This document shows positions 50,889-59,241 of a stretch of 64,000 bases of DNA, in pieces; position 1 is the first letter of the stretch; each line of letters opens with the position of its first letter. The notes below the pieces were generated by a model that was not told where the DNA came from, did not search any database, and was given only the letters and a program-made list of their open reading frames with translations. The DNA comes from Arthrobacter sp. B3I4. GTDB lineage: Bacteria > Actinomycetota > Actinomycetes > Actinomycetales > Micrococcaceae. The DNA lies in the NCBI RefSeq assembly GCF_030816855.1, contig NZ_JAUSYK010000001.1:3472001-3536000 (forward strand), written 5' to 3'. A program made the position numbers and the translations under genes.

Positions 50889-51344
50889 ATGACAACCACG
50901 ACCCACGCCCGCACCGCTTCCCGGACCATCGTGCAGAAGGCCAGCCTCGCCGTCGGCGCCGTCTTCCTGCTGGTCGGCATCCTGGGCTTCGTCCCGGGAA
51001 TCACCACCAACTACGAGTCGCTGCAGTTCGCCGGCCACCACTCGGAGGCGATGCTGCTGGGCCTGTTCCAGGTGTCGGCGCTGCACAACATCGTCCACCT
51101 GCTCTTCGGCGCGGCCGGCCTACTGCTGGCCCGCTCCGCCACCGGCGCCAAGTCGTTCCTGCTCTACGGCGGGATCGTCTACCTGGTCCTGTTCGTGTAC
51201 GGCCTGGTGGTCCCCGAAGATTCAGCCGGCGACTTCGTGCCGCTGAACAGCCTGGACAACATCCTCCACCTGGTGCTTGGTCTCGGCATGGTCGCCCTCG
51301 CGGTTCTCCTGACCCGCGGCGCCAGCGCCAAGGCCCGCGCCTAA
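50889..51344 (+). CDS. DUF4383 family membrane protein (second copy)
   Basis: 151 residues with four helices. It repeats the pattern of the 21362 protein: VGILGFVPGITTNYESLQF and AMLLGLFQVSALHNIVHLLFGAAGLLLAR, then LDNILHLVLGLGMVAL. AAGGAG precedes ATG 50889. A terminator-like hairpin follows at 51380. Confidence 0.9.
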   Translation: MTTTTHARTASRTIVQKASLAVGAVFLLVGILGFVPGITTNYESLQFAGHHSEAMLLGLFQVSALHNIVHLLFGAAGLLLARSATGAKSFLLYGGIVYLVLFVYGLVVPEDSAGDFVPLNSLDNILHLVLGLGMVALAVLLTRGASAKARA

Positions 51345-51379
51345 GTCCCGAACCAGGACCGGCCAGCACCAGTTCCACC

Positions 51380-51422
51380 CTGCGGCCCCGCCACCGGCCC
51401 CCGGCCGGCGTCGGGGCCGCAG
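51380..51422 (+). terminator. Hairpin after the second DUF4383 gene
   Basis: CTGCGGCCCCG at 51380-51390 pairs with CGGGGCCGCAG at 51412-51422. The loop itself contains a GGCC/CCGG stem. No T-run. Confidence 0.6.
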
Positions 51423-51504
51423 TCCCGCCCGACTCCGGCTCCAACGTCCAGCCGGGGACGTTCGGCCCTACAGCGATGAGTGGCGCCGCGGCCATCATCA
51501 AGGC

Positions 51505-52263
51505 ATGTCGGCGCTCTTATGGCCCAAGGCCGGGGCGTGGGCTCCCCTGTACCGGACCGGCGGTGTCGCCGGGATTCTCTTCGTCCTCTTCGGGCTGGCA
51601 GCCCTTGCGCTGTACGCCCTGAATCCCCCGCCGGTCTCCGGGGGCGGGGCAACCCTGCGGTTCATCGACGACCACAAGGCCTCCTACATAGCCCAGCAGA
51701 TTCTCTGGCTCGTGCCGTCGCTGTTCGGGCTTGTCGTCTTCGTCGCGCTCCTTATCGTCCTGCTGCCCGCCAGTCCCGGCCTTGCGGTCCTGGGCTTCGC
51801 GGTGGGTGGCGCATCCTGGACCGCACTCCTTGCCGTCCCGGTGACGAGCGAGGGGACCCTGTCGCTCGTGTACCTCAGCGACCAGTACGCTGCAGCTCCC
51901 GACGCCGGCACGAGATCCGCCTTCGTCGCGGCGGCGGAGGCGCTGGTGGCGGAAAACAACACCGTCTCCCTCGCCGGGGCCCTCACCCCGCTGGGACTGC
52001 TGCTGATCTCGCTGCCCCTGCGCCGGGGTGTTCTGCCGCACTGGGCCGGCTGGCTGGGGATCGTCACCGGAGCCCTCGGCCTCGCCAGCGAGGCCCTGCG
52101 CTTCGCGCTGCCGGCCCTCTACACCGTGTACGGGCCACTGCTGTGGGCCTGGTTCGCCGTCGTGGGCGTCTCACTCCTTCGGTTGGCACGTCGCACCCAG
52201 GCCGACGGCACGCCGGGCATCCGCCGCCCCCAGAAGACCCCAAGGGGACAGGGAACAACATGA
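51505..52263 (+). CDS. DUF4386-like membrane protein
   Basis: 252 residues with about six membrane helices, starting YRTGGVAGILFVLFGLAALAL and containing IAQQILWLVPSLFGLVVFVALLIVL and LPHWAGWLGIVTGALGLAS. The lay-out resembles DUF4386 proteins; function unknown. Its stop overlaps the next start as ATGA at 52260-52263, so the two genes are coupled. Confidence 0.78.
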   Translation: MSALLWPKAGAWAPLYRTGGVAGILFVLFGLAALALYALNPPPVSGGGATLRFIDDHKASYIAQQILWLVPSLFGLVVFVALLIVLLPASPGLAVLGFAVGGASWTALLAVPVTSEGTLSLVYLSDQYAAAPDAGTRSAFVAAAEALVAENNTVSLAGALTPLGLLLISLPLRRGVLPHWAGWLGIVTGALGLASEALRFALPALYTVYGPLLWAWFAVVGVSLLRLARRTQADGTPGIRRPQKTPRGQGTT

Positions 52264-52701
52264 CATCGTTCACTGGCTCCATTCTCATCCGGCGCACCTC
52301 CGAGGAAGTCTTCGACTTCGTCGCGGACGAGCGGGACGAGCCGACCTACAACCCTGAAATACCAGATCGAGAAGACCACGCCAGGGCCGATCGGCGTGGG
52401 CGCCCGGTGGCGGGCCGTCACGACGTCGGGCAGGCGGAAAGTGCCGTTCGACCTTGAGGTCACCGAGTACGCCCGCCCGGAACGGCTGGGCTCAGTGACC
52501 CGCATGGGCGCGGCGGACATCAGCGGGTTCCTGACCTTCGCACCGGAGACGGACGGAACCCGGATGACGTGGACCTGGGACCTCCGGCCGAAAGGACTGC
52601 TGAAGCTCGCGGCGCCGCTGTTGGCAGCCCTGGGACGCAGGCGGGAGCAACGGATCTGGTCCGCCCTGAAGGCACATCTTGAAGCGGCTGAGGAGCCTTG
52701 A
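52260..52701 (+). pseudogene. SRPBCC family protein with a frameshift
   Basis: It begins MTSFTGSILIRRTSEEVFDF, typical of SRPBCC polyketide-cyclase-like proteins, reads to PTYNPE, and then continues only in another frame (YQIEKTTPGPIGVGARWRAV ... MTWTWDLRPKGLLKLAAPLL). The break is at about 52351-52357 and equals one extra base or two missing. The intact product would be about 146 residues. Start overlaps the DUF4386-like gene. Pseudogene or sequencing indel. Confidence 0.75.
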
Positions 52702-52865
52702 CGGCCCCGCCGCCGACGGTGAGCGCCGCCGTCTTTACAGGTAGTCTCCGGCCCGCTCGGGGGCGACTTCGAGCAGCGTGGAATGGGCACGTTCTCCCCG
52801 GCGGCAGTGGCGCTGCTGGCACCGGCGGCCCTCGGACTGGCGCCGCCGCCCCGCGTCGAGCTTCT

Positions 52866-53921
52866 TTACGGGTGCACCAGCACCTTCACGGCCGTGTCCT
52901 TGTGGTTGATGAGGGTGTCGAAGCCCTGTTCCACGAGGTCGTCCAGCGCGATCCTGCCGGTGATGAACGGCTTGAGGTCCACCTTGCCCTCCTGCACCAT
53001 CTTGATGACCGCGGGATGGTCCCGGACGTAGGCGATGGTGCCGCGCAGGTCGATCTCCTTGAGCACCAGCTTCTGCATGTCCACGGTGGCGGGTGCTCCC
53101 CAGATGGATACGTTGACCACCACCGCCCCGGGGCGGACGGCGTCGAGCATGGTGTCCAGCACCGCGTTCACGCCGGCGCATTCGAAGGCGACGTCGGCGC
53201 CGGTACCGCCGGTGAGCTCGCGCACCCGGTCCGGGACTTTCTCCTGGCTGGGGTCCAGCACGTGGTCGGCCACCCCGCTGGAGACGGCCTTTTCCTTCCG
53301 CGCCTGGGTCAGTTCGCTGATGATCGTGGTCACGCCCATGCCCTTCAGGACCGCCGCGGTCAGCAGCCCGATCGGGCCGGACCCGCCCACCAGGGCCACG
53401 TCGCCGGCCTTGGCGCCGCTGCGCGCCACCGCATGGTGCGCCACGGAGAGCGGCTCAATCAGGGCCGCTTCATCCAGCGGAATCTCCCCGACCGGGTGCA
53501 CCCAGCGCTGGTCCACCACGATCTTTTCGCTCAGCCCGCCCCCGCCGCCGGAGAGCCCAATGAAGCCCATTTGCCGGCACAGGTGGTAGCTGCCGGCCTG
53601 GCACATGTCACAGTCGCCGTCCACAAAATAGGGTTCGACGACGACGTTGTCGCCCACCGAGATGCCTTCCACCCCGTCGCCGACCTCGGACACCGTCCCG
53701 GAGAACTCGTGCCCCAGGACCACCGGTGACTCCTCGTGCGAGAGCGGGTGCGGATGCCCGGGCGCCGGGCAGAAGATGGGCCCTTCCAGGTATTCGTGCA
53801 GGTCAGTGCCGCAAATCCCGCACCACGCGACGTCGATCTTCACCGCCCCTGCCCGGAGCTCCGGTTCCGGGATGTCCTCGATCCGGATGTCCTTGCGGGC
53901 GTGGAAACGTGCTGCCTTCAT
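52866..53921 (-). CDS. Zinc-dependent 2,3-butanediol dehydrogenase-like enzyme
   Basis: 351 residues, MDR superfamily. Catalytic zinc region WCGICGTDLHEYL and VVLGHEFSGTVSEVGDGV, structural-zinc-like Cys cluster DCDMCQAGSYHLC with one Cys fewer than usual, and the Rossmann loop ALVGGSGPIGLLTAAVL. The pattern EPYFVDGDCDMCQAG with FIGLSGGGGGLSE is that of (R,R)-butanediol dehydrogenases interconverting acetoin and butanediol. AAAGGA precedes ATG 53921. Confidence 0.9.
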   Translation of the reverse strand: MKAARFHARKDIRIEDIPEPELRAGAVKIDVAWCGICGTDLHEYLEGPIFCPAPGHPHPLSHEESPVVLGHEFSGTVSEVGDGVEGISVGDNVVVEPYFVDGDCDMCQAGSYHLCRQMGFIGLSGGGGGLSEKIVVDQRWVHPVGEIPLDEAALIEPLSVAHHAVARSGAKAGDVALVGGSGPIGLLTAAVLKGMGVTTIISELTQARKEKAVSSGVADHVLDPSQEKVPDRVRELTGGTGADVAFECAGVNAVLDTMLDAVRPGAVVVNVSIWGAPATVDMQKLVLKEIDLRGTIAYVRDHPAVIKMVQEGKVDLKPFITGRIALDDLVEQGFDTLINHKDTAVKVLVHP

Positions 53922-54178
53922 GACGGTCCTTTCCATTCTGGGGAGGTGACGATCTCTGGGGCCGCGGTCTGCCCGGGCCCGGCCCGCCCATCCTGCCATC
54001 GGGGTGCGGCGTTGAATAGAGACCACGGACCCTGCGCGATGGCGGGCATGCACGATGAAGCACAACTTGGACGCCTCGGCTGACGCCGAGACGCTTCGCC
54101 GAGCCCGGGGCGGTACGCTCTGTGCCATTGGCACTGCAGCGGCGCTGCCAACTGAAGCTCATTTGGGGGAATGAACCG

Positions 54179-54753
54179 ATGGTTGAACTGATGCGCATCT
54201 ATTGGAGCCGGCAGGGACTGCGCCTTGCTTACTCGGCGGCAGTCGTATGGTTAGCCGTCTCGCTCCTCCTAACATTCACGCGGACAGGAAGCACCGGCGC
54301 TGGCGGGGGCGTAGCTGCTGCCGCCGGGGTGTTGAACAGCCTTTACAGCAGGGTTGTGGCCGCGGCCGCGCTTCCGGTGCTCTTCATCGTTGGTCTGGGC
54401 ATCGCAGCCGCCGTCGTCCACGCCCGCGACGCCCGACGCCGGGATCCAGTGCGGCGTTTCAGCCGCCAGCAGCGCAAGGAGGGCATGGCACGGGCCGCGG
54501 CCAGTGCGAGCTGGAGGCCGGGTTCCGGCGGCGCTGCCCACGGCCCGCCGAGCACGGTGACCACTTCTACCCCTGGTCCAAGGGCGGCTCAACCAGCCTT
54601 CAGAACTTTGTTGCCGCCTGCGCCGGCTGCAACCGTTCGAAAGGGGCTCGTATACCTTCGCCCGGGCAGCAGGCACGGCTGGAGGGACGACGTCGGAACT
54701 ACGCCGCGCCGGACGGTGACAAGAGCGTCGGTGCTCGGCAGCCGCTCCCCTAG
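54179..54753 (+). pseudogene. Membrane-anchored HNH endonuclease with a frameshift
   Basis: The N-terminal part (MVELMRIYWSRQGLRLAYSA) has two membrane helices and a basic segment RRFSRQQRKEGMARA. At about 54496-54502 (GCCGCGGCC) one base is missing; the other frame then gives GQCELEAGFRRRCPRPAEHG, DHFYPWSKGGSTSLQNFVAA and CAGCNRSKGAR, a complete HNH motif with zinc-knuckle Cys pairs. The restored protein would be about 191 residues. GGGGGA at 54165-54170 supports ATG 54179. HNH nucleases held at the membrane are unusual. As written the nuclease domain cannot be translated. Confidence 0.75.
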
Positions 54754-54775
54754 GTAGCCCCGCCCGCCGCCCCGG

Positions 54776-56029
54776 CTAGTCCTCTTCCAGTTCGCCGCGG
54801 ACAAGCCGCCGGGTGACCTCGGTGAGCAGTTCGACGCCGCGCAACGCGTCGTCGTCGCGCGTGTACTCCGCCTCGTTGTGCGAGATGCCCTCCACGCTGG
54901 GAACGAAGAGCATCACGGTCGGAACCACGTCCTTCATATTCGTCGAATCGTGGCCGGCAACCGTCATGACATCCGTGTGGGAGTAGCCCAGGCTCTCCGC
55001 GCTGGTCCTGCCCAACGTCGCCCCCGCGGGCTGGTAGGACACCACGCCCCAGTTGTGCGTCAGGTCCAGGCGAATGTCCGTGCGGGAGTCCGCCTCGGCG
55101 TCGGTGATCCTCTTGTCCAGCCGTTCCATGGCGAGGGCCAGCACCGACTCGTCCGGGGAACGCAGGTCCAGGTTCATCAGCACCTGCCGGGCGATGGTGA
55201 CCGGCGAATTCGGCAGGACGTACAGCTCGGAGACCGAGGTGTGCAGCATCCCGGGCTCGAACTCCGCGGCCAGTTCCCGCCCGGCGGCGATGACCAGCGC
55301 GGCCCCGAAGAGGGCGTCCCGGCGGTCCTCCATCCGTGTGGCGCCGGTGTGCGACTGCGCGCCGTCCACCGTGACCCGGTACTTGCTGGCCGCCCAGGTC
55401 CGGTCAACGATCCCCACCTGGGTGCCGCTCTCCTCCAGGTTCCTGCCCTGCTCGATGTGAATCTCGGCGTAGCGGGCAACCTGGGCGAGGACCGGAGCGT
55501 TCGCGTCCGGGGCTCGGTGCCCTGCGGCCAGGGCCTGGGCTACGGTCGTGCCGGCGGGATCGGCCGTGGCCAGCGCGTCTGTAAGCTGCAGTTTCCCGGT
55601 GAAGACCCCGCTGCCCATCATGCTGGGCGCGAAGCGGCTGCCCTCCTCGTTGAACCAGTTCACGACCGCCAGGTTGTAGGCGGGCTCCAGGTTCCCGGCC
55701 TTGGCCTCCGCCGCGACGCGGGCAACTGCGTGCGCCGCCGCGAGCACCCCGTAGGCCCCGTCGTACCGCCCGGCCAGAGGCTGGGAGTCCAAGTGCGAAC
55801 CGACCAGCACGTAAGGAGCACCCGGAACCAGCTCGACAGTTCCGAACTGGTTGCCAGCCTCATCCACGGTTTCGGTGTAGCCGTGTTCGGCCAGCCACTG
55901 GCTGAACCAGGCCCTGGTGGCGTGGTCGGCCGGTGTGCCCGCCTGCCGGTCCACGCCTCCGCCGGGCGTGGCGCCGAAGCCGGACATCGTGGCGAAATCC
56001 GCAAGGAACTGGTCGTGGGTGGTGCTCAT
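54776..56029 (-). CDS. M20-family Zn hydrolase (N-carbamoyl-L-amino acid hydrolase / allantoate amidohydrolase type)
   Basis: 417 residues. Two-metal M20 site: GSHLDSQPLAGRYDGAYG (His, Asp), NEEGSRFAPSMMGSG (Glu), EIHIEQGRNLEE (His) and SHNEAEYT (terminal His). The lid/dimer region VDGAQSHTGATRMEDRRDAL is typical of hydantoinase/carbamoylase and beta-ureidopropionase enzymes that split N-carbamoyl groups to amine, CO2 and ammonia. Start overlaps the upstream amidohydrolase stop as ATGA (56026-56029). With that gene and a PucR regulator it fits purine, pyrimidine or hydantoin degradation. Confidence 0.92.
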   Translation of the reverse strand: MSTTHDQFLADFATMSGFGATPGGGVDRQAGTPADHATRAWFSQWLAEHGYTETVDEAGNQFGTVELVPGAPYVLVGSHLDSQPLAGRYDGAYGVLAAAHAVARVAAEAKAGNLEPAYNLAVVNWFNEEGSRFAPSMMGSGVFTGKLQLTDALATADPAGTTVAQALAAGHRAPDANAPVLAQVARYAEIHIEQGRNLEESGTQVGIVDRTWAASKYRVTVDGAQSHTGATRMEDRRDALFGAALVIAAGRELAAEFEPGMLHTSVSELYVLPNSPVTIARQVLMNLDLRSPDESVLALAMERLDKRITDAEADSRTDIRLDLTHNWGVVSYQPAGATLGRTSAESLGYSHTDVMTVAGHDSTNMKDVVPTVMLFVPSVEGISHNEAEYTRDDDALRGVELLTEVTRRLVRGELEED

Positions 56030-57720
56030 AGGGTTTCCTCCCCTGTCAGTGCTGCCGCCAGGTCCGCGGCGCGGACCGGCGTTGGTAGATTGTCCGCGCC
56101 GAAACGGATCTGCCCGCCCACCATGGTGGCCAGCACCTGCGTGGCCGCGATGTTGGAGGGGTCGACGGCGGTCGGGTCCTGGTCGAGGAACACCAGGTCC
56201 GCCAGGTACCCCGGGGCCAGGCGGCCCTTGGTGTGGCCGGTACCCGTAGCAGCGGCGGAACCGGTGGTGTAGGCGGCCAGCGCCTCGGCTGCCGTGATCC
56301 TTTCGTCCGGGCCGTAGACCTCGCCGGAGGGAGTCAGCCGCTCGACGAAGGACTGCATGACGTCCAGCGGCCTGCCGTTGGAGACGGGACGGTCCGAGCT
56401 TCCCGGCAGCGTGACGCCCCGTTCCAGCAGGCTCCTGGCCGGGTAGGACCACGAGGTGCGCTTCGGGCCCAGCAGGCGGGCCATCCCGTCGCCGAACTCG
56501 GTAATGAAGTGCGGCTGCGGGACCAGCACGATTCCGGCCTCGGCGATCCGGTCGAGCTGTTCCGGGCGGACCACGCCGCCATGCTCGATCCGGTTGGGCT
56601 GGGCGTTAGAACCGTAGTTCTCCTGCGCCTCGGTGATGATGTCGATCGCATGGTCGACGGCGTGGTCACCGATCGCGTGCATCGCAATCGCCCAGCCCGC
56701 CCGGTAGGCGCTAAGGGCCGATTCGCGCAGCTGGTCCGCGTCCATTTGCAGGTAGCCGTGGTTGTGGGTGCAGCCGACATAGTCTTCGGTCATGTAGGCC
56801 GTGCTGCCCAGCAGCGATCCGTCGCTGAAGATCTTCACCGGGCCCAGGCGCAGCCAGTCGTCCCCCAGCCCGGAGCGGATCCCGGCGTCAAGGCCCCGCC
56901 CGGCCGGGTCGTCGGCATGGCCCGGCACATCGTGGAGGGCGTCCATGACGAGCATGGGCTGCATCCGAACGCTGAGCAGCCCTTTGTCGCGGGCGTTCTG
57001 GTAGGCGGCGAACTCGCGCGGCGAATAGCCGATCCAGCCGCCGGCAATGCCCGCATCCGTGACGCTGGTGATTCCTTCGGAGAGGTAGTGCGACGTCGCC
57101 AGGTCCAGCGCGCGTTCGATGGTCTCCAGCGGATACGGCAGCAGGATGTCCTGCACCAGCCGCATGGCATTTTCCTCCAGCAGCCCCGTCGGCTGGCCGT
57201 CGTCGCCCACGACGACGGCGCCGCCGTCGATCGGGGCGGTGAGGTCGGCGTCGGCGGCCACTAGCTCCAGCCCCACCCCGTTAAGCGTGCAGGCATGACC
57301 CGAGGAGTGCTTGATCCACACCGGGCGTCCCCCGGCCGCTGCATCCAGGCGGCCGCGGTCCGGCTGCTGGCCTTCGAGCAGCAGCGGGCTGTAGCCGGAC
57401 GCCACCACCCATTCCCCGTCGGTGGTTCCTGCGGCGGCCTCGGCGATGATGTCGTACACCTCGTCCAGGCTCGCCGCTGCACCCACGTTGGCCTCCATCA
57501 GCCCGAGGCCGAACCACACGCTGTGCGCGTGCACGTCGTTGAATCCGGGGACGATGGTGGTCCCGGCGGCATCGATGGTCCGAGCTGCATGGCGGGCAAG
57601 ATCGTCGTCCGGGTCCACGTCCAGGATCTTGCCGTCGTGGATCAGCAGGCTCGCCGCCGTGGGGCGGGAGGCATCCTGGGTCAGTATGCGGGCGTTGCGG
57701 ATCAGCAGATCGATGGGCAT
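56026..57720 (-). CDS. YtcJ-like metal-dependent amidohydrolase
   Basis: 564 residues, amidohydrolase superfamily. N-terminal composite sandwich (LLIRNARILTQDAS), metal motif VPGFNDVHAHSVWFG, GHAIGDH-type motif (MHAIGDHAVDHAID), IEHGG and the late Asp in PGSSDRPVSNGRPLDVMQS. The HxH appears as HAHS. YtcJ/Amidohydro_3 enzymes hydrolyse N-acyl or formamide bonds; substrate unknown. AGAGGA precedes ATG 57720. First gene of the minus-strand operon with the M20 hydrolase. Confidence 0.92.
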   Translation of the reverse strand: MPIDLLIRNARILTQDASRPTAASLLIHDGKILDVDPDDDLARHAARTIDAAGTTIVPGFNDVHAHSVWFGLGLMEANVGAAASLDEVYDIIAEAAAGTTDGEWVVASGYSPLLLEGQQPDRGRLDAAAGGRPVWIKHSSGHACTLNGVGLELVAADADLTAPIDGGAVVVGDDGQPTGLLEENAMRLVQDILLPYPLETIERALDLATSHYLSEGITSVTDAGIAGGWIGYSPREFAAYQNARDKGLLSVRMQPMLVMDALHDVPGHADDPAGRGLDAGIRSGLGDDWLRLGPVKIFSDGSLLGSTAYMTEDYVGCTHNHGYLQMDADQLRESALSAYRAGWAIAMHAIGDHAVDHAIDIITEAQENYGSNAQPNRIEHGGVVRPEQLDRIAEAGIVLVPQPHFITEFGDGMARLLGPKRTSWSYPARSLLERGVTLPGSSDRPVSNGRPLDVMQSFVERLTPSGEVYGPDERITAAEALAAYTTGSAAATGTGHTKGRLAPGYLADLVFLDQDPTAVDPSNIAATQVLATMVGGQIRFGADNLPTPVRAADLAAALTGEETL

Positions 57721-57786
57721 TAATCCTCTTTGCTGTGGCTCCCGGAACTTATCAAGGTTCGAACCGGGTCTGTAGGTGGGGCTCGA

Positions 57787-57824
57787 GTCCATTCAACGCT
57801 GTAACTTTGCTGGCCTCAATGGAC
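57787..57824. promoter_or_regulatory. Inverted repeat in the divergent amidohydrolase/pucR control region
   Basis: GTCCATT at 57787-57793 and AATGGAC at 57818-57824, separated by 24 bases, lie midway between the divergent starts and could bind the PucR regulator. Confidence 0.4.
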
Positions 57825-57875
57825 ATAGAACGCCGCTTCGGTAGCACTGCTTAGGCATTTGCATAAAATGGAGGC

Positions 57876-59069
57876 ATGACAGCACCAGCCGGCAACACCG
57901 CGCCGTCCCCGGAACCGCTTCCCCGCGAGTTCCGGCCGGGCCGCCCCACCGAGCCGGAATGGGTCGAGCTGCTGGAGAGCCTGTGGAAGGACCGCTCCTT
58001 GCTGGTGAACGACTTCCTGGAGCGCTTTGCCACCATTTCCTACGGCGAAGCACTGGTGCCGAAGGACGATGTCTACCGGACCGCCGCGGACACCATGGAC
58101 ATGTTCCTGTTCCAGATGGCCGGGCTGGAACTTCCCCCTGACCTGCAGGCCCTTCCCCGCGAGGTGGCCGCCCGCCGGGCCCGCCAGGGTGTCCCTCTGG
58201 ACGCGTTCCTTGAGGCCATCCGCAACGACTTCCGAGTCCTTTGGAAGGGGCTGGAACGGGTCGCGCGGGACAAGGGGATCGGCGTCCTGGTGGCCAACAT
58301 GGACCGGGTGCTCGACGCCGTCGAAGGCTATGTGAGCAGCATCCAGCAGGCCTATGCCGAGGAAGAGGCCCGGCTGGCCCGCAACAAGCAGCTGTACCGT
58401 CAGCGCCTGCTTTCCCGGCTGTTCAACGCCGACCTGGGAGGCTCCGGCGAGGTCCAGGAGCTGGCCGCGGCCCTGGGGGTCCAGGCCACCGGAACCTTCG
58501 AGGTACTGGCCGTCACCCTGGACGCCGTGGCTGTGGCCCAGCGCCAATTCGAGTCCGACCACCGAACCTATGTGTACGAGAACACCGGGGCCCTGTATCT
58601 CTTCCGCCAGCAACGCAAGGGACGAACCTGGCAGGAGGAAGGGCCCGGCTTCCCGGCCGGGTATGTCCCCGGCGTCGAGGGACTGGCCGCCGTCCCCGCC
58701 GCGGCCGCGTCCGCGTTGGTGCTGGCGCAGCAGAAGCGCCGCGGCACGGGGCTGGCGACGATGGAGGAGGCGTGGATGGGCATCGCCGGAAGTCTCCTGG
58801 AGCAGAAGTTCCCGGACTTTTCCGCCCCGATTAAGCAGGCTCTGGACCGGTGCACGCCGCTGGAACGCCAACGACTGCTGCAGGTCGCACGCAGCTACGG
58901 GCGGACCGGATCGATCAAGGAAACGGCCGAGGAACTCTTCTGCCACCGGAACACAGTGGTGAACCGCCTCCACAGCCTGCACGAGGTGATCGGCCTCGAC
59001 CTCACCGTGCCGGCGGAGGCCGCACGAGCCCTTGTTGCCCTCAGCCGGTACAGCGAATTCACGGACTGA
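57876..59069 (+). CDS. PucR/CdaR family transcriptional regulator
   Basis: 397 residues. The central part resembles the diverged GGDEF-like domain of PucR/CdaR proteins, and the C-terminus is the PucR HTH: VARSYGRTGSIKETAEELFCHRNTVVNRLHSLHEVIGLDL. PucR proteins regulate purine and related nitrogen catabolism. GGAGG at 57869-57873 precedes ATG 57876 closely. It is divergent from the amidohydrolase operon and followed by the transporter, so it most likely controls both. Confidence 0.92.
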   Translation: MTAPAGNTAPSPEPLPREFRPGRPTEPEWVELLESLWKDRSLLVNDFLERFATISYGEALVPKDDVYRTAADTMDMFLFQMAGLELPPDLQALPREVAARRARQGVPLDAFLEAIRNDFRVLWKGLERVARDKGIGVLVANMDRVLDAVEGYVSSIQQAYAEEEARLARNKQLYRQRLLSRLFNADLGGSGEVQELAAALGVQATGTFEVLAVTLDAVAVAQRQFESDHRTYVYENTGALYLFRQQRKGRTWQEEGPGFPAGYVPGVEGLAAVPAAAASALVLAQQKRRGTGLATMEEAWMGIAGSLLEQKFPDFSAPIKQALDRCTPLERQRLLQVARSYGRTGSIKETAEELFCHRNTVVNRLHSLHEVIGLDLTVPAEAARALVALSRYSEFTD

Positions 59070-59241
59070 GTTGTGAAGATGCCCAAGCAACCCGCTGGAA
59101 GTGGGTGGATATTGTCATTGTTGTGGGCGTTATCACTCATCTACGCTCGAAGATAACCACCGCAGCAGTGCAGGCTCCGGCCTTCCGACCGCCGCGGGAC
59201 CCGAGATGCAGAACTCCACCCCGCTCGAAAGGGCTCACGCA

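Noticed and set aside
52735..53729. Open frames antisense or out of frame to the butanediol dehydrogenase
   Set aside because: The dehydrogenase reading is complete with zinc and NAD motifs; the others are shadows.
57752..57775. tRNA-like GGTTCGAACC motif
   Set aside because: No anticodon arm or acceptor stem at the right distances on either strand; it is a chance palindrome in the intergenic region.
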